A stretch of 64,000 bases of DNA from Pleurodeles waltl (taxonomy: Eukaryota > Chordata > Amphibia > Caudata > Salamandridae): assembly GCF_031143425.1 (NCBI RefSeq), contig NC_090448.1:530366313-530430312 (forward strand), given 5' to 3'. Position 1 is the stretch's first letter. The number at the start of each line of letters is the position of its first letter. Below, one piece after another: positions 11,909-23,425 of this stretch. The notes beneath the pieces are model-generated. The model saw only the letters and a program-made list of their open reading frames with translations. It had not been told where the DNA came from and searched no databases. A program made the translations under genes and the position numbers.

Positions 11909-12485
11909 AAGCACACCTGGGATTCACCTCTGTGCCTTTAGAGTGGTACTGGGGCCTGTGAGGGCCTTGGCAACATTTTAGCAACTCCAGATGCCTTATC
12001 TCAGCTCTCTACTACCACTATTCTCTATGCTTTCTACTGATGAAGTGCCAAGCCCAGAAAGACGTGTTAAAAGATAACAGCACTACCTGCACCAACAAAT
12101 TTAGTGGAACAAAATAGAGCAACTCTGGAGTAAGCATACTCAATCTACCAGAATGCAATGGGGGTGACTTGTGCTGGTCCCCCCCTTGTTTATAAAAGGC
12201 TGCCATGACCCAACGAGCTGACATGCACATGTGGGATGCACCTGTGTGCCTGTGGAGTAGTACGGTGGCCTGTGAGGACTTGGGTAACATTTCAGCAACT
12301 CCAGATTAATTTTTCTGCTCTCTGCTACCTCTACTCTCTACTGATGAAGGGCTAAACCCAGAAACACGTTTCTAGAGATAACAGCACTCCCTGCACCAAA
12401 TTTGGTGAAACACTACAGCAGCTCCGGAGTAAGCATACTGCATTTACCAGAATGCAATGGGGTGAACTGTTCTGGGATAAGAGGC
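11909..12485 (+). repeat. Two tandem copies of a 303-bp unit at the 5' side of a DIRS gag
   Basis: Copy 1 (about 11909-12185) and copy 2 (about 12213-12485) share long blocks in the same order: AGCAACTCCAGAT, CTACTGATGAAG, GATAACAGCACT..CTGCACC, GGAGTAAGCATACT and CCAGAATGCAATGGGG. The period is 303-304 bp (CTGATGA at 12037 and 12341). Each copy has a CTGATGA...GAAA block resembling part of a hammerhead core. The array runs straight into the gag-like frame, so it may be the repeated leader of the DIRS element. Confidence 0.75.
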
Positions 12486-13120
12486 AGTGTGCTCCCTCCC
12501 CCTCTTGTGATTATATTGAACCGTCTGCAGACACAGACCTATACCCTGCTACACCTTCCCCTCCAGATAATGTCACTGCATGTCCAGTGGTGCTACACAG
12601 GGCTCCCACATTCCACAATATTGAACTCCACGTACAGCAAGAAGAGGATGATTACCTTCTGGAAACTTTCTCCTCCACCCAACGCTCCCTCCAATACCTC
12701 CTAATGTTAAAATGGGTCCTCAAAAGTGGCAGCACAGTCCGCTACTATAGGGAATAGCCAATTCCATCAGCTTGCTCTCGCGATGGGATGAAATGGCAGA
12801 CTTGGTAGAAGATCTCCCAGAACAGTACTGCAGGAAAGGCCAGAAGTTAGTGGTAGAGAGGAAAGTTATCTCCAACACTAACATTCACAGTGCTCTGGAC
12901 GCCGTGTATACAGCCACTGCAACATTAATTCCAGCATTCTCATGCAACACCATGCCTGGCTGAGGGTTTCTGGTTTTAAACCAGAGGCGAAAAAACATCT
13001 ACTAAATGTGCCTTTTGATAGTTAGCATCTCTTTGGCCCTCAGGTCGATGAGATGCTCGGAAAAAATAAAGAAAGACAAAGATACGGCAAACGCCAGAGG
13101 CATCCTCCATAAATTGCCCA
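12440..13120 (+). pseudogene. DIRS gag-like region, broken
   Basis: The frame at 12452-12757 runs from the 303-bp repeat into an acidic region, and 12772-12963 continues with RWDEMADLVEDLPEQYCRK, GQKLVVERKVISN and ALDAVYTATATLI. Further in-frame pieces (KKHLLNVPF, HLFGPQVDEML) follow after stops up to about 13080. This order resembles the amphibian DIRS gag C-terminal region. At least two stops and one frame change are present. The product would be a structural RNA-binding protein, but this copy cannot make it. Confidence 0.6.
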
Positions 13121-13209
13121 CTTGAGGATCCTTTTAGTGCTCACAGTTTATGGCTCATTTAGGACACCCACTCTAAAACCCTCTTCTACCCTCACTAGGC
13201 CATCACACC
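13121..13209. other. Junction between DIRS gag remnant and LINE
   Basis: A short stretch with decaying DIRS-like coding potential, followed by the LINE 3' end. No target-site duplication could be assigned by eye. Confidence 0.3.
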
Positions 13210-15441
13210 AATTCCCCTCTTGGGGTTATGATGATGATGAAAGTAATTTATAGCATGCACAGCTACTCCAAGGAGTGTCCTGGCGCTTTACTTAGGACAG
13301 CATAGGCAATGCAGTTTGTATTTAATCCTGCACAAAACATCATGTTTTAAGCTTTATCTTAAACACTGCAACATTACTCACTTCGTGCAACTCCAAAGGT
13401 AGCTGCTTCCATGCTACTCAGCCAAGGTAGGTAAGAGACCTTCCTCCCGCTCTAGCACTTTGAATTCTGGGAGTTACTGCCAGTAGTTTGTTAGCAGACC
13501 TCAGTTTTCTGAGAAGAGCGTAGAATCTAAATCTGAGATAAGAAGCCCCAGTTTGATAGAAAGCTCCCTGCACCAGAACGAGAGCCTTGAGCCAAAGTCT
13601 TTTCCTAATGGGCAGCCAATGTAAGGATGCATATGAGGTGAAATCTTCTTTCTGACTGGCAGATTCAGCAGAAGGTGGGCTGTCGCATTTTGGACCATTT
13701 GCAGCCTGTCCATCAGATGTTCCGGTAATGCAAATTACAGAGCATTGCCATAGTATATCCTGAAGGTTATCAGAGCCAGAATAACCAATTTTGTTTTTGC
13801 CGGAAAGGACAGGAAGTGTAAAACCATTTTTAGGGACTACATGTTGCCAAAGCAGGTGCCTACCAAAGCTCAAACTTGTGGCTTAAAAGACATGGTGTCA
13901 TCAAACTTAATCCCAAGATTTCTGACTATGCCATCCTGGAGTCCTGGAGGTTAGGGGCACCATCAGGCCAGAAATTCTGCCAAAATTCATATGGAATGTT
14001 GCCAAAAAAGAGAGTTTATGTTTTCTCCTAATTAAACTTGAGTAGCCAACCAATAGAAAACTGCAGTTAAACAAGTTTTGATCAGTGTTCCAGAGATCTC
14101 TTCTACCGTATCCCAAGAAAACAGCAACTGCGTATCAACTGCATAGGAAATAACTTTGGCTCCAAGGGCTTCTGCTATCTGGGCCAAGGGAGTAAGATAA
14201 ATGTTGTAATGTTGAAAAGGATTGGCGTTAAGGCAGAGCCTTTAGGGACTCCCACAGAAAAAGGGTGAATCCATGCAAATTTGTGGAAAAAGAGGGAATC
14301 CATACTTGTTGATGCCTATCTGCCAGAAAAGATGCAAGCCAGTCCAGGCTTGCCCTGTTATCCCAAAAGCTGGAGATGCTGCAGAAGTTTAATATGGGGC
14401 ACAGTATCAAATGCTGCTGATACGTCTAACGTAATTAGCATAGGATTTCCCCCGGTATTGAGGATAACTTTGATGTGCTTGAAAACCTTCAACAGTGCTG
14501 TCGCAGTACTAAAATGGGGTCTGAAACCCGACTGGCTAGAACATAGCAAGTTGTTGGATTCCAGCTAATGGGAAGCATTTATTCACATGTTTTTCAGGTA
14601 TTTTAGATAGGCTGGCAGCAAAGAGATCAGCCTATAATTAGGTGGTATACCATTATTCACAGAAGGTTTCTTCACTAATGGCAAAATCTTCAATTGCTTC
14701 CAAGAGCAAGGAACCGTGACTTTTGCCATTGATGCATTAACTAGCATGTTTACCAGAGGACTAATGATAGAAGGCCCTGAGGAGAACTGATTAGGTGGAC
14801 AAGGATCTGCTGGAGAGCCTGATGTAAGGTTATTCAGAGCTGTCAGGGAATATCCAAAGAGACAGGCTTAGAACTAGCCTTCGTTGCCTTAGACAAGGTA
14901 ACCATGCTGGCTTGAAAGTTGCTCAGAAAGTCTTCATCCAACCTTGCTCGGGAGGACAGGCTGGCTTGGATGCTCAGAATCTTAGTATGAAAATAGCTAG
15001 CCAAATGTTAGCACCACTCCATGGAGGCCTAATGAAAGCTGTCACAATCTGTTGGTGACATGAAGCTATTAACAATCGAAAAAGAGTTCTCTCACCTTGT
15101 TTCTTGCTCTTTCAATCTTGTCTTCAAAGTATACTTGCTTAGCTGTTTTTATTGTAGCGTGATATTGTCTTAGGGCTAATTTGTAAGACTCTCTATCTTG
15201 CTGATTATAGTCTTTCCTCCATTTCTTTTCGAGCACATAAAATTGTTTTGTTTCTGCCTTAAGGCTGTCTGAAAACCAGGGGCTAGAAGGCTTAGTACTA
15301 CTCACTCTCCGAGAGAGAGGAGGTGATAATTTCTCTGTAGAAGCTCTGATCCAGTTGTCTAGCAGTGTGTCATCTTTCTCAACCCCACCTGACAGGGCAG
15401 GGATGTTTTCTTCCAGTGAATGTATAAGCTCTGTAGGCTGT
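13210..15441 (-). mobile_element. CR1/L2-type non-LTR retrotransposon (LINE), degenerate
   Basis: Read on the minus strand, the order is a linker region (15305-15069), reverse transcriptase (about 14550-14228) and the C-terminal region (13873-13418). The 3' end near 13215-13235 carries a short ATGATGATGATG repeat, consistent with the microsatellite-like tails of this clade. The element is 5'-interrupted at 15441 by the TGTT...AACA element. It appears to have inserted into the DIRS remnant. Stops and frame changes are frequent, so it is old. Confidence 0.8.
13430..15350 (-). pseudogene. LINE ORF2 (reverse transcriptase) pseudogene
   Basis: Recognisable blocks in order on the minus strand: PWFSDSLKAETKQFYVLEKKW (15280-15200 region), the usual segment between endonuclease and RT in CR1/L2 proteins. 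Then SQSGFRPHFSTATALLKVFK and LITLDVSAAFDTVPH, RT motifs with the first catalytic Asp, at 14549-14400. Then DWLASFLADRHQQVWI at 14350-14290, in another frame, and RLQMVQNATAHLLL with LHWLPIRKRL at 13713-13600, the conserved C-terminal signature. The catalytic YxDD motif was not found intact. No functional protein is possible. Confidence 0.8.
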
Positions 15442-17360
15442 TGTTGGACCTTGCCCTTTTTACAGGGTCATCCCCCAAACTTTTGGCTACATTCCGCCTA
15501 TTTTTTCTGACCTGTGTTTGTTGGTTTTAGGACTCTGGGCACTTTACCACTGCTGACCAGTGCTAAAGTGCAAGTGCCTGTCTAAATTGTATGGGCGTTT
15601 TTCCATGATTGACATATTTGATTCACCAGTAAGTCCTTGGTAAAGTGTGCTATGTGTGCCCAAGGCCTGTAAATCAAATGCTAATAGTGGGCCTGCAGCA
15701 CTGATTGTGCCACCCTCTACCAGTTCGACCTGGCAAGTGCACCCACTTGCCAGGCCCAAACGGTCCATTTTACTACATGAAAGTCACCCCTAAGGTAGAT
15801 CCATGGCAGCCCCATGAGTAGGGTGCAGTGTATTTAAAAGGTAGAACATGTACCATTGTGTTTTACATGTCCTGATAGTGAAATAGTGCTAATGTCAGTT
15901 TTCCGTATTGTAAGACCTATCTCTCACATAGGTTAACATAGGGATTGCCTTGAAATATCTTTTAAGTGTTATTTTCCATTGAGAGCAGATAGAGATGTGG
16001 AGTTTGGGGTCTCTGAGTTCACAATTTAAAAATACATTATCTGGGTCAGACTGACAGTTGGGCTGTTTGTGAATTCATTCTAGACAGTCACACAAAGGGA
16101 GCTGAGATGTGCCTTGCATATCCTGATGGTTCTTCCTGGGCTAGACTGATGGGTGGAGCTGACACTTGCACCTGAGTAGGACTGTGCTTGTCCTTACACA
16201 AAGATGTCTTCACCCCCTGGAGCGTATCTGGGGCCAGGGCAGGAAAGGCAGGGTCTTGTGCACTGCAAAGACTTTATTCTGAAGTTTGCTTACTTCAAAG
16301 TCAGAAATGAGTATAAGTATTGAGCTCTGAGGCCACAACTTCAGAACACTTCTGGACTAAGGGCATTCTGCCAGGGAGAAGAGCTGGTTTCTGGAGGAGG
16401 ACCTGCCATTTTGCCTGTTGATCTGCTCTGCTGGCCTGATGCTGCTAAATCTGCCCTGGGAGTGAAAGGACTGGACTTTGATTTCTACATTCTGCTTTCC
16501 AAGGTTCTCCAAGGGCTTGAACTGAGCTTGCCTCCTGTTGTGAAGTCTCGGGGACATCAGAGACTTCATCTGCCAGAGCCTGGGCTCTTCTGCTGAGAGA
16601 CTTGCCAAGTGATGCCAAATCCAGTCCCTGGGTCCTTGGAAGTGGAAGCTGGTGACCTGAAGTAAAATCCATGCACTGAGGCCGCTGCAGCAGAAAATTT
16701 GACGCAGCACCTGCACCACAGCTGCGAAATGGAGGCATTGCCTGCTTCAGCGCGGATCCATTGTCGGAGTGCATCTGGATTTTCCGTTCATCATCCCTGG
16801 GTGTCATTTTCTTCATCGACACTGCACCGCAGTAAGGAATCAACGCACCGCCAGCTCATGGTAAAAAAAAAATCCATGCATCGCCCGGCTGGAAAAGAAT
16901 CGATGCATCGCAAACCCGGCAGGAAAAGAATTCACACATCGCATGTCCAGCAGGAAAATAACGCATTGCTTGCTTTTCAGTCGTATCACCTCCTTTGGGC
17001 TCGCATCATCTTTGTTTTGATGCATCCAAGGTACTGTGTGTTATAAGGATACGATCACTGATTCTTCAGATCAAGACTCTTTTAAAACTTTAAGAAGTGA
17101 TTTCTCTACTTGTATGTTGGATTTTTGTCGTTTTTGTCTTGTTTTACTCAGATAAATATTGGCTATTTTTCTAAACTAGTGAGTGTGTTTGTACACCTTA
17201 CACATTGCCTCTGAGATAAGCCTGACCGATTGTGCCAAGCTACCAAGAGAGTGAGCAGGGGTTATCTTAGGTGTGTGACACGCTTACCCTGACTAGAGTG
17301 AGGGTCCCCTACTTGGACAGGGTGTAAACTGACTGCCAAGTAGAGACCCCATTTCTAACA
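15442..17360 (+). mobile_element. TGTT...AACA long LTR-like element (family A, copy 1)
   Basis: It starts TGTTGGACC at 15442 and ends ATTTCTAACA at 17360. The flanks GCTGT (15437-15441) and GCCGT (17361-17365) form a 5-bp target-site duplication with one mismatch. The body matches the copy at 57689-60480 throughout (for example CTTTACCACTGCTGACCAGTG and GCCTGCAGCACTGATTGTGCC). Near 16700-17000 it carries loosely repeated CGATGCATCGC-type motifs. No gene is encoded. The TG/CA ends and the 5-bp duplication make a solo LTR or a non-autonomous LTR element the best reading. It interrupts the minus-strand LINE. Confidence 0.8.
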
Positions 17361-17396
17361 GCCGTATTTTGTGAAAAACTCTCAAACAGCCTAAAA

Positions 17397-17665
17397 CAGT
17401 GATTTCCAACCTTTTGACTTCTTCGGACCCCCACTTTATCATTACTGGAACCTGGGTTCACCCAATGAATCATTATTGGAATCCGGGGAGCCCCACTGAA
17501 TCATTACTGGAAGCCTAAGACCAGGCCTAAACATTGTTGATTATTTCAACCGTAAACAATACAGAAAAAATACAGAAACAAGCGTTCATCAAACACATAC
17601 ACAAATGATAATACATTTGATTTAATTAGCAAACAAATATAAATAAATTAAAAAAAATAATAAGA
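17397..17665. repeat. Possible hAT-like fragment
   Basis: CAGTGATTTCCAACCTTTTGACTTC at 17397 resembles the CAGTG...CAACC terminal repeats of hAT MITEs. It is followed by three degenerate copies of a phrase like CATTACTGGAACC(T/C)GGG (about 17438-17510). The opposite terminal repeat was not found, so only a fragment is claimed. Confidence 0.3.
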
Positions 17666-17719
17666 AAGTTGGAGCTTTTCTAAATTCAATTAAAGCCACA
17701 CATTGCCCCTACTATAAGC

Positions 17720-18160
17720 AGTCGGCTTAGCAGGGCACATCAACACGTCTGCGAGTGGGAATTCCACACTCAAGTGCTATACACGTACTAGCACCATTAG
17801 GGGTTCCCATAGATAGACCTGTTCGCCACCACCAAAAATACAAAATGGGCAAACTTCACCGCCAGACTACTACACCCACAGAGTGTGGGCAATGCGCTAT
17901 GAATGAGTTGACCCGAGATAGTTGCTTATGCTTTTCCACCTCTCCCACTCTTACCGTTTGTGGTCAGGAGGCTGAGACAGACATCCCTAATGCTCATCTT
18001 GGTAGCACCAGGCTGGGCACTCCAGCCATGGTACTCCACATTACTAGAACTATCTAGTACCACACCAGAAGCTCCCCAACTCACACAAAACCACTGCACT
18101 CTCAGACATCCCAACCCTCAGCAGCTCAGCCTTGCGATCTGGCTCCTGAGTTCTTAGAAG
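17720..18160 (+). pseudogene. DIRS pol, RNase H-end region, broken
   Basis: Plus-strand frames give LFATTKNTKWANF, HPQSVGNALMNELTRDSCLC and, in the frame at 17960-18157, ILVAPGWALQPWYSTLLELS ending HPNPQQLSLAIWLLSS. This block normally joins the DIRS reverse transcriptase/RNase H to the recombinase. It lies directly upstream of the recombinase remnant. Stops and a frame change are present. Confidence 0.65.
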
Positions 18161-18199
18161 AATTTAGTTAACTTAATCTAAAAGAGACATGACAGCCTA

Positions 18200-19165
18200 C
18201 TACCAGGCCAGGTTATGCAGCCAGATGGAAGCAGTGTGTGCACTACTGTCTTCCCAAAGACATTAGTCCACTCACTGTCCATGAAACACATTATATGCTA
18301 CCTACTTCAACTGCAGAAGTCAGGACTTGCCTATACATTTGTTTGTTTCTACCTGGCTGCTCTAGCTGTCTATTTGCAGAATTGGCAACATATTTCACTG
18401 TTCAGAATACCAGTCATTAGGGCATTCATGGAATGCTTCTAAAGGGCTATTCCACTACAGACAGCCACTTTCCCATTTGGAACCTTAACTGAGTCTGCAC
18501 AAGACTTATGGGCCCCTCTTTTAAACCACTTCACTCTTATCCACTTCAGTTGTTGTCCTGGAATGTAGCCTTCTTTTTACCCATTACCTCTCTCAGAAGA
18601 GTCGGGGAAATACAGGTTTTTACCTTAGAAGAGCTGTTTTACTGAAGATATAAAGATAGAGTGGTTCTCAGAACCGATCCAAAATTCCTGCCTAAGGTGG
18701 TCTCCAGTTTTCATCTTACCCAGACAGCTGAGCTGCCCATCTTCTTTCCACACCTAGAGACTGGCAGAATGTGCGCAGCACACTCCTGATGTCAATAGAG
18801 CGCTAATATACTATATTGACAGGGCAAAGTCCTTCCATAAGACACAACAGCTTTTTGGAAAGAGCCCCATAAAGGATGTGCCCTTTCCTAGGCAGGAGTT
18901 GTACAGTGGTTGGCCAAATGTATACATAACCGTTATGCCAAAGCAAAAAGAAGCCGGCAGTCCCTCACAGCCCTCATTCCACTTGACACAAAGGGGCTTC
19001 TATGGCTTTCTTGGTTAACATACCGTTGGCTGAAATCTGTAAAGCAGTTACTTGGTCTACCCCTCATACCTTTGCCAAGCACTACTGCAAGGATGTCCTG
19101 GCCAGACAACAGGCTAGATTTGAACAGACTGTCTTATGCTTACTCTTCCAATCTTCTACAGCGTC
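18200..19165 (+). pseudogene. DIRS tyrosine recombinase pseudogene
   Basis: Fragments of a DIRS-type tyrosine recombinase, which would integrate the circular DNA intermediate. Visible blocks are SGLAYTFVCFYLAALAVYL and HISLFRIPVIRAFM (18330-18440), RRVGEIQVF (about 18597), VLRTDPKFLPKVVSSFHLTQ (about 18664-18720), and ICKAVTWSTPHTFAKHYCKD (19037-19096). The last block holds the C-terminal His/Tyr region. The parts sit in different frames with stops between them. The remnant ends in CCTACAGGTAAGTAAC at about 19210. Confidence 0.7.
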
Positions 19166-19212
19166 CGCAGGCTAACCACCACCAGCAATACATGCCACAA
19201 ACAAATGCCTAC

Positions 19213-19885
19213 AGGTAAGTAACATTTTCTTTGCACTTTTAGCAAGGGAAATGGAGAATCATGTGGTAAGGGAACCATTAGGTCCATTATAACCTGAAAC
19301 AGTGATTATACACACCAGACAAGAACAGAACAGTAACTGTGGGTGGTTGATGTTTGCCTCATCCCATTTAGACCCTCCAAGTAAATACAGAGATTAGTAT
19401 ACCCATGCAAACCTAAAGCACCAAAATACCAAGGGTTTAATGAATGCTGTGCTAAACAAGAACTGCCTGACAGAACTAGTGTTCTGACACTACCGTGTTC
19501 CAACTATCAAAAAGCTTTACCTTTCAATGTTGCCTCTGAATTTTTTCTTTATTTTACAGCTTTATATGTAGTGGAAACCTGCCCAAATGGCATCCTAGCC
19601 CTGTAAAAAGAATTCTTTCCAACATATACAAAATACTGTACATACAATAAGGAAAAACGTTGAGGCCAGATGTTAATGCGTATTGAAGAGGTACTAGTGC
19701 AGATCATTCACAGTAAAATGTACAGCTAATATGCCTACAGACTGCACTACCGGAACAAAATCCGGTTATTTCTCATAGAACCATTGCCGTTAGCTGGCTA
19801 GTGTGCAGAGCTGTTTATTTCTTTGATCGTGGTAAATCTGCCCTGAAGTTATTGTTATTCATCACGTTTCTAAAATGAGCAGTTA
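19213..19885. other. Unassigned sequence
   Basis: No gene or known repeat was recognised between the DIRS remnant and the Gypsy element. The minus-strand frame at 19306-19503 has no signature. Confidence 0.4.
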
Positions 19886-19890
19886 CAAAT

Positions 19891-20080
19891 TGTTGTAGAT
19901 GAAGACTCCAGTTGTATTTTAGAATAAATATTTATTTTTATTTAATAATTAGGGAAATACAACAAAGCTCACCAACACCGCCTGTTCTGCACTGCCTTCT
20001 AGATCCAACTGACACTTTTCCCTGTACATTCTAATTCCAACCTTTAACATTCTACCTTATAATTACTGTCTAATACAAAA
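19891..20080 (-). repeat. Gypsy 3' LTR
   Basis: 190 bp beginning TGTTGTAGATGAAGACTCCA on the plus strand and ending TACAAAA, a decayed form of TACAACA. It matches the other LTR along its length with scattered differences. Just inside it, the minus strand reads GGAAAAAAAAGAGA (about 20081-20094), a good polypurine tract for plus-strand priming. Confidence 0.9.
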
Positions 20081-20476
20081 TCTCTTTTTTTTCCAAACAA
20101 AACACAATTAAGAAACAAAGATTGTTAATAAATAACATACACATTAATACATTCCAAATTCAGAATACTTATTTGGTACATGTACTTTTCTTCTAGTTCT
20201 CAAGTTTGAGTCAGTTACATCAGATAACTCTTTCTCAATATCTCCTCTCTGTTCCCTTTCTGAATCTTGCATTTCATTGACACCAGCTTTACTATTATTA
20301 CTCACTCTACTACTTTCCTCTATTCTACAATTGGATTTTCCATTGACTTCATCACTGGTAATACTTCCAAAGTCAAAATAATCTTGTGTTTCTAAATAAA
20401 AGTCTTCTGTATTTCCTTCATTTCTCCATAGCCTCTTTTGGTGCAGTTTTAATACAACAACTGCATTTTTACTCCA

Positions 20477-22100
20477 TCATCCCTTATCTTTCAAAAATAC
20501 AGAACCATTAGAAACTTTCAAAACGTGTACTGGTGAAGTGTACACTGACTCTCCCTTAAGAACTTTATAAGGTTTTTTAATAAGAACCCAATCACCATCA
20601 CTGAACACTTTAGATCTGACTCTATTTATCGTATCATAATAACTTTTAGTTTTTACTTGTTTGTCAACAATTTTTTGTTTAACTTGAAGTTCATTGTCAT
20701 CAACGATTTTGACTACTTTGGAATTATTTACAATCTTGCCAAACTTATGAGTAAGTAACGTTTTCTCCTTTCTACCTCTCATCAAAAAGAAAAATGAAAA
20801 TCAAGTTGTAGATTTTGCAGTATTATTGTAACTATACACCTTTTCCCGTAGATAATCACATACATCTAATTTTGATGCTATTGCTTATTGAATTCCTTCT
20901 TTCATAAATCTATTCATACGTTCCACTTGACCTTTTGATGAAGGATTGTAAAGGGGATTCTTTTCTTTTTGTATACTGTGCCTATTCAAAAACGTACACA
21001 TTTTTTGTGAAGTTAATTGTGTACCGTTGTCAGATACCAGAATTCTAGGTAAACCTTCAATTGCAAATATATATATATTTTTTTAACTCAATAACAGTTT
21101 CAGTACTAACATTCTTTATAAATTTCCAGTGAATCCATTTAGAATAGTAATCGGTGACAACAAAGTAACGCATATCAGAATCACGTAAACTAAATGGGCC
21201 TGAGATATCCATAGCTATTTTCTCCCACAGTGCATCAGGTATCAAAACAGGTTGCAATTCTTTCTTGCTCACTTTCCAATGATTGTCAGATTTAATGCAT
21301 TCCACACAATTATCCAAAAACATATTAACATCATTGTCAAGCCCAGGCCACCAATAGTATGATCTTAAGGCTTTCTTTGTGACAATAGAACCTGGATGTC
21401 CTTTATGAGCTAATTCAATCAACCTTTTCTTTAAAATTTGCGGTGGAACATATAAATAATGTCTCATTAAAATTCCACATTCAATACTCAGTTCATCAGC
21501 TACTTGTGAAAAATTCTTCAATACATTATCTAAATTTCTGTTAGGAGACCACCCATTGATGATATATTTCATAACTTGCTGTAAAATCAAATCACTTTTA
21601 CAAGCTTTATCCCATTCCTGAGCAGAAATCACACCATCACAATGTTCCACTGCATCCAAATAAGCCACAACACACTGATCATCTAAAATCTTACTGTCAT
21701 CATCATCTTCTAAAGGTAACCTGGATAGACAATCCGCACGCTTGTTCAAACCACCTGAAATGTGTTTTATCACAAAATTATATTTTTGCAATTTTGGTAT
21801 CAGCCTGATTAACCTAGAGGATGCCTTCGTATTACTCCTTCCATCCATCATGTACACCAGTGGTTTATGATCTGTTACTAACTCAAACTCATTACCCCAA
21901 AGATATGTCTTCAACTTCTCCACAGCCCATACACAAGCCAAAGCCTCTATTTCGATAGTGCTGTAAAAACATTCCGATTTCTGAACAAACGCTACTGTAC
22001 ATTCTCTTTCTGATACTATTTGAGTAAACACAGCACCTATATCCATAGCACTAGCATCAACCGTAATTCTGTTACACCCTTTAATATCATTAGGCATTTT
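20477..22100 (-). pseudogene. Gypsy RNase H and integrase, broken
   Basis: Reading leftward, the RNase H has ITVDASAMDIGAVF (catalytic Asp), IEIEALACVWAVEKLKTYLW and ELVTDHKPLVYM. Then comes the linker HISGGLNKRADCLSRLP. The integrase zinc-binding domain has AHKGHPGSIVTKKALRSYYW with CVEC. The catalytic core has MDISGPF (first Asp). After a frame break near 21060 in a TATATATTTTTTT run, SDNGTQL supplies the second Asp and NPSSKGQVERMNRFM the catalytic Glu. The C-terminal part is at 20477-20785 (GDWVLIKKP, SPVHVLKV). The enzyme would degrade RNA in hybrids and insert cDNA, but the frame breaks prevent a full polyprotein. Confidence 0.9.
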
Positions 22101-23041
22101 TCTTTTTTGTAAGTGCAGACTCTTGTTCATCCGTCCATTCGAATCTCACCTTCTTTCTTAAAACATTTCTAAGAGGTTCAACCAAACTGGCATAATCCAT
22201 AATGAACCTAGAATAGTACTCACTCAATCCAAGAAAAGATTTAAGAGTATCTTTACATTTAGGTTTGGGCTCTTCACAAATTGCCTTTAGTAAATCCTCT
22301 TTTGGTTTTATTCCTTCGGCTGACAAAGTGTGCCCCAAATATTATATTTCTGTACCTAAGAATTTATATTTTGATTTGCTAAATGTCATCCCTCTTTTTT
22401 TTTTAAATCCTCAACACTGTATTTAAGATAGCATTGTGTTCAGAAGTTTTCACATGTACCAAAATATCATCTTGAAATTTTTCAATACCTTCCATATCTT
22501 TAAATAGAAAATCCATAAGCTTTTGAATTACACTTGCAGCTGATGCAAGTCCAAAGAGTAAACGTACATATCTATACGAACCAAAATGTGTTACAAAAGT
22601 GGTATAGTCCTTAGATGATTCACATAACTTGACTTGATGATATGCTGACTTAAGGTTGATTAACGAAAAATACCTTGATCCATTAGTGGCTGCCAGAATT
22701 TCTTGAATCCTGGGTAAAGGATGACAATCCACCACAAGATTTTTGTTCAAGGACCTCAAGTCAGCACACAACCTTATATCACCAGTTTTTTTCTTTGTAA
22801 CTACAATAGCTGATACCCACTCAGAAGAATCTGTGCGTTCGATCACACCCTCATCACACAGTTTCTTTACTAGTTCCTTCAACTCTCTTTTAACTGAAAG
22901 AAGAACAGGACGAACTTTATGAATGACAGGAGTTGCTGTTGCTTTCAATTTAATTTCATGTTCAAATCCCTTTACGCATCCGATTTGATTCGCAAACACT
23001 TCCTGATTATCTGCCAAAACTTGTTCAAGAGTCAAATTCAT
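22090..23041 (-). pseudogene. Gypsy reverse transcriptase, broken
   Basis: The frame 22403-23041 carries the pol N-terminal part and RT motifs: RPVLLSVKRELKELVKKL, GVIERTDSSEWVSAIVV, GDIRLCADLRSLNKNLV, LINLKSAYHQVKL, and FQDDILVHV in place of the usual YxDD-type box. A T-rich homopolymer at 22392-22400 shifts the frame. The remainder (GHTLSAEGIKPKEDLLKAI, LKSFLGLSEYYSRFI) is at 22338-22130. Motif order and spacing fit Ty3/Gypsy. The Tyr to Phe change in the catalytic box and the frame breaks suggest loss of function. Confidence 0.92.
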
Positions 23042-23109
23042 ATCCGTATCCTCTACACTATTTACCTAGAGAATTATGGGATCTGGTGATCCTGGTTTCA
23101 AAATTATTC

Positions 23110-23340
23110 CTAATTTACCCAAATCTTGCCAACCAACAATGTTCCTGCCATTTGTAGCAACATATATCTTAGTATTGATACTGCAATTTTTAAATTGCAA
23201 ACTGTCACTAAAATATCCCACCATGTTAATATTTTTGGGTTTACATCACTCTTTTCTAATGTTATGTTTTTCCAAATATTTTCAAAATTGTTCTTGTCTA
23301 GAATGGTAATAGGAGAACCTGAATCCGCCATTACTTTCAA
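23110..23340 (-). pseudogene. Gypsy aspartic protease region
   Basis: A minus-strand frame with VMADSGSPITILDKNNF, matching the D-S/T-G active-site motif of retroviral-type aspartic proteases, followed by hydrophobic strands. It sits between gag and reverse transcriptase, as expected for a Ty3/Gypsy polyprotein. The links to both neighbours are broken. Confidence 0.8.
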
Positions 23341-23425
23341 TTCTTTTCCCCAATGCTGACAGAACCAAGTGGTGCTTTAAATCTGTTTGACACGCCTTTG
23401 CAACAATCATCATCAATAGTTAACA

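Larger units (their letters stand above)
12440..19212 (+). mobile_element. DIRS-type retrotransposon remnant, split by later insertions
   Basis: Three pieces in the correct DIRS order lie on the plus strand: a gag-like region (12440-13120), the RNase H end of pol (17720-18160) and a tyrosine recombinase (18200-19165). DIRS elements integrate with a tyrosine recombinase rather than a DDE integrase and are abundant in amphibians. The interval 13210-17396 is occupied by a minus-strand LINE and an LTR-like element. The reverse transcriptase part was not found and has presumably been lost. All frames are broken. Confidence 0.72.

Noticed and set aside
12341..12380. Active hammerhead ribozyme
   Set aside because: CTGATGA and GAAA are present, but the bases flanking stem II are A and A where a G-C pair is expected, and a full stem III/stem I set was not found. 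Kept only as a finding.
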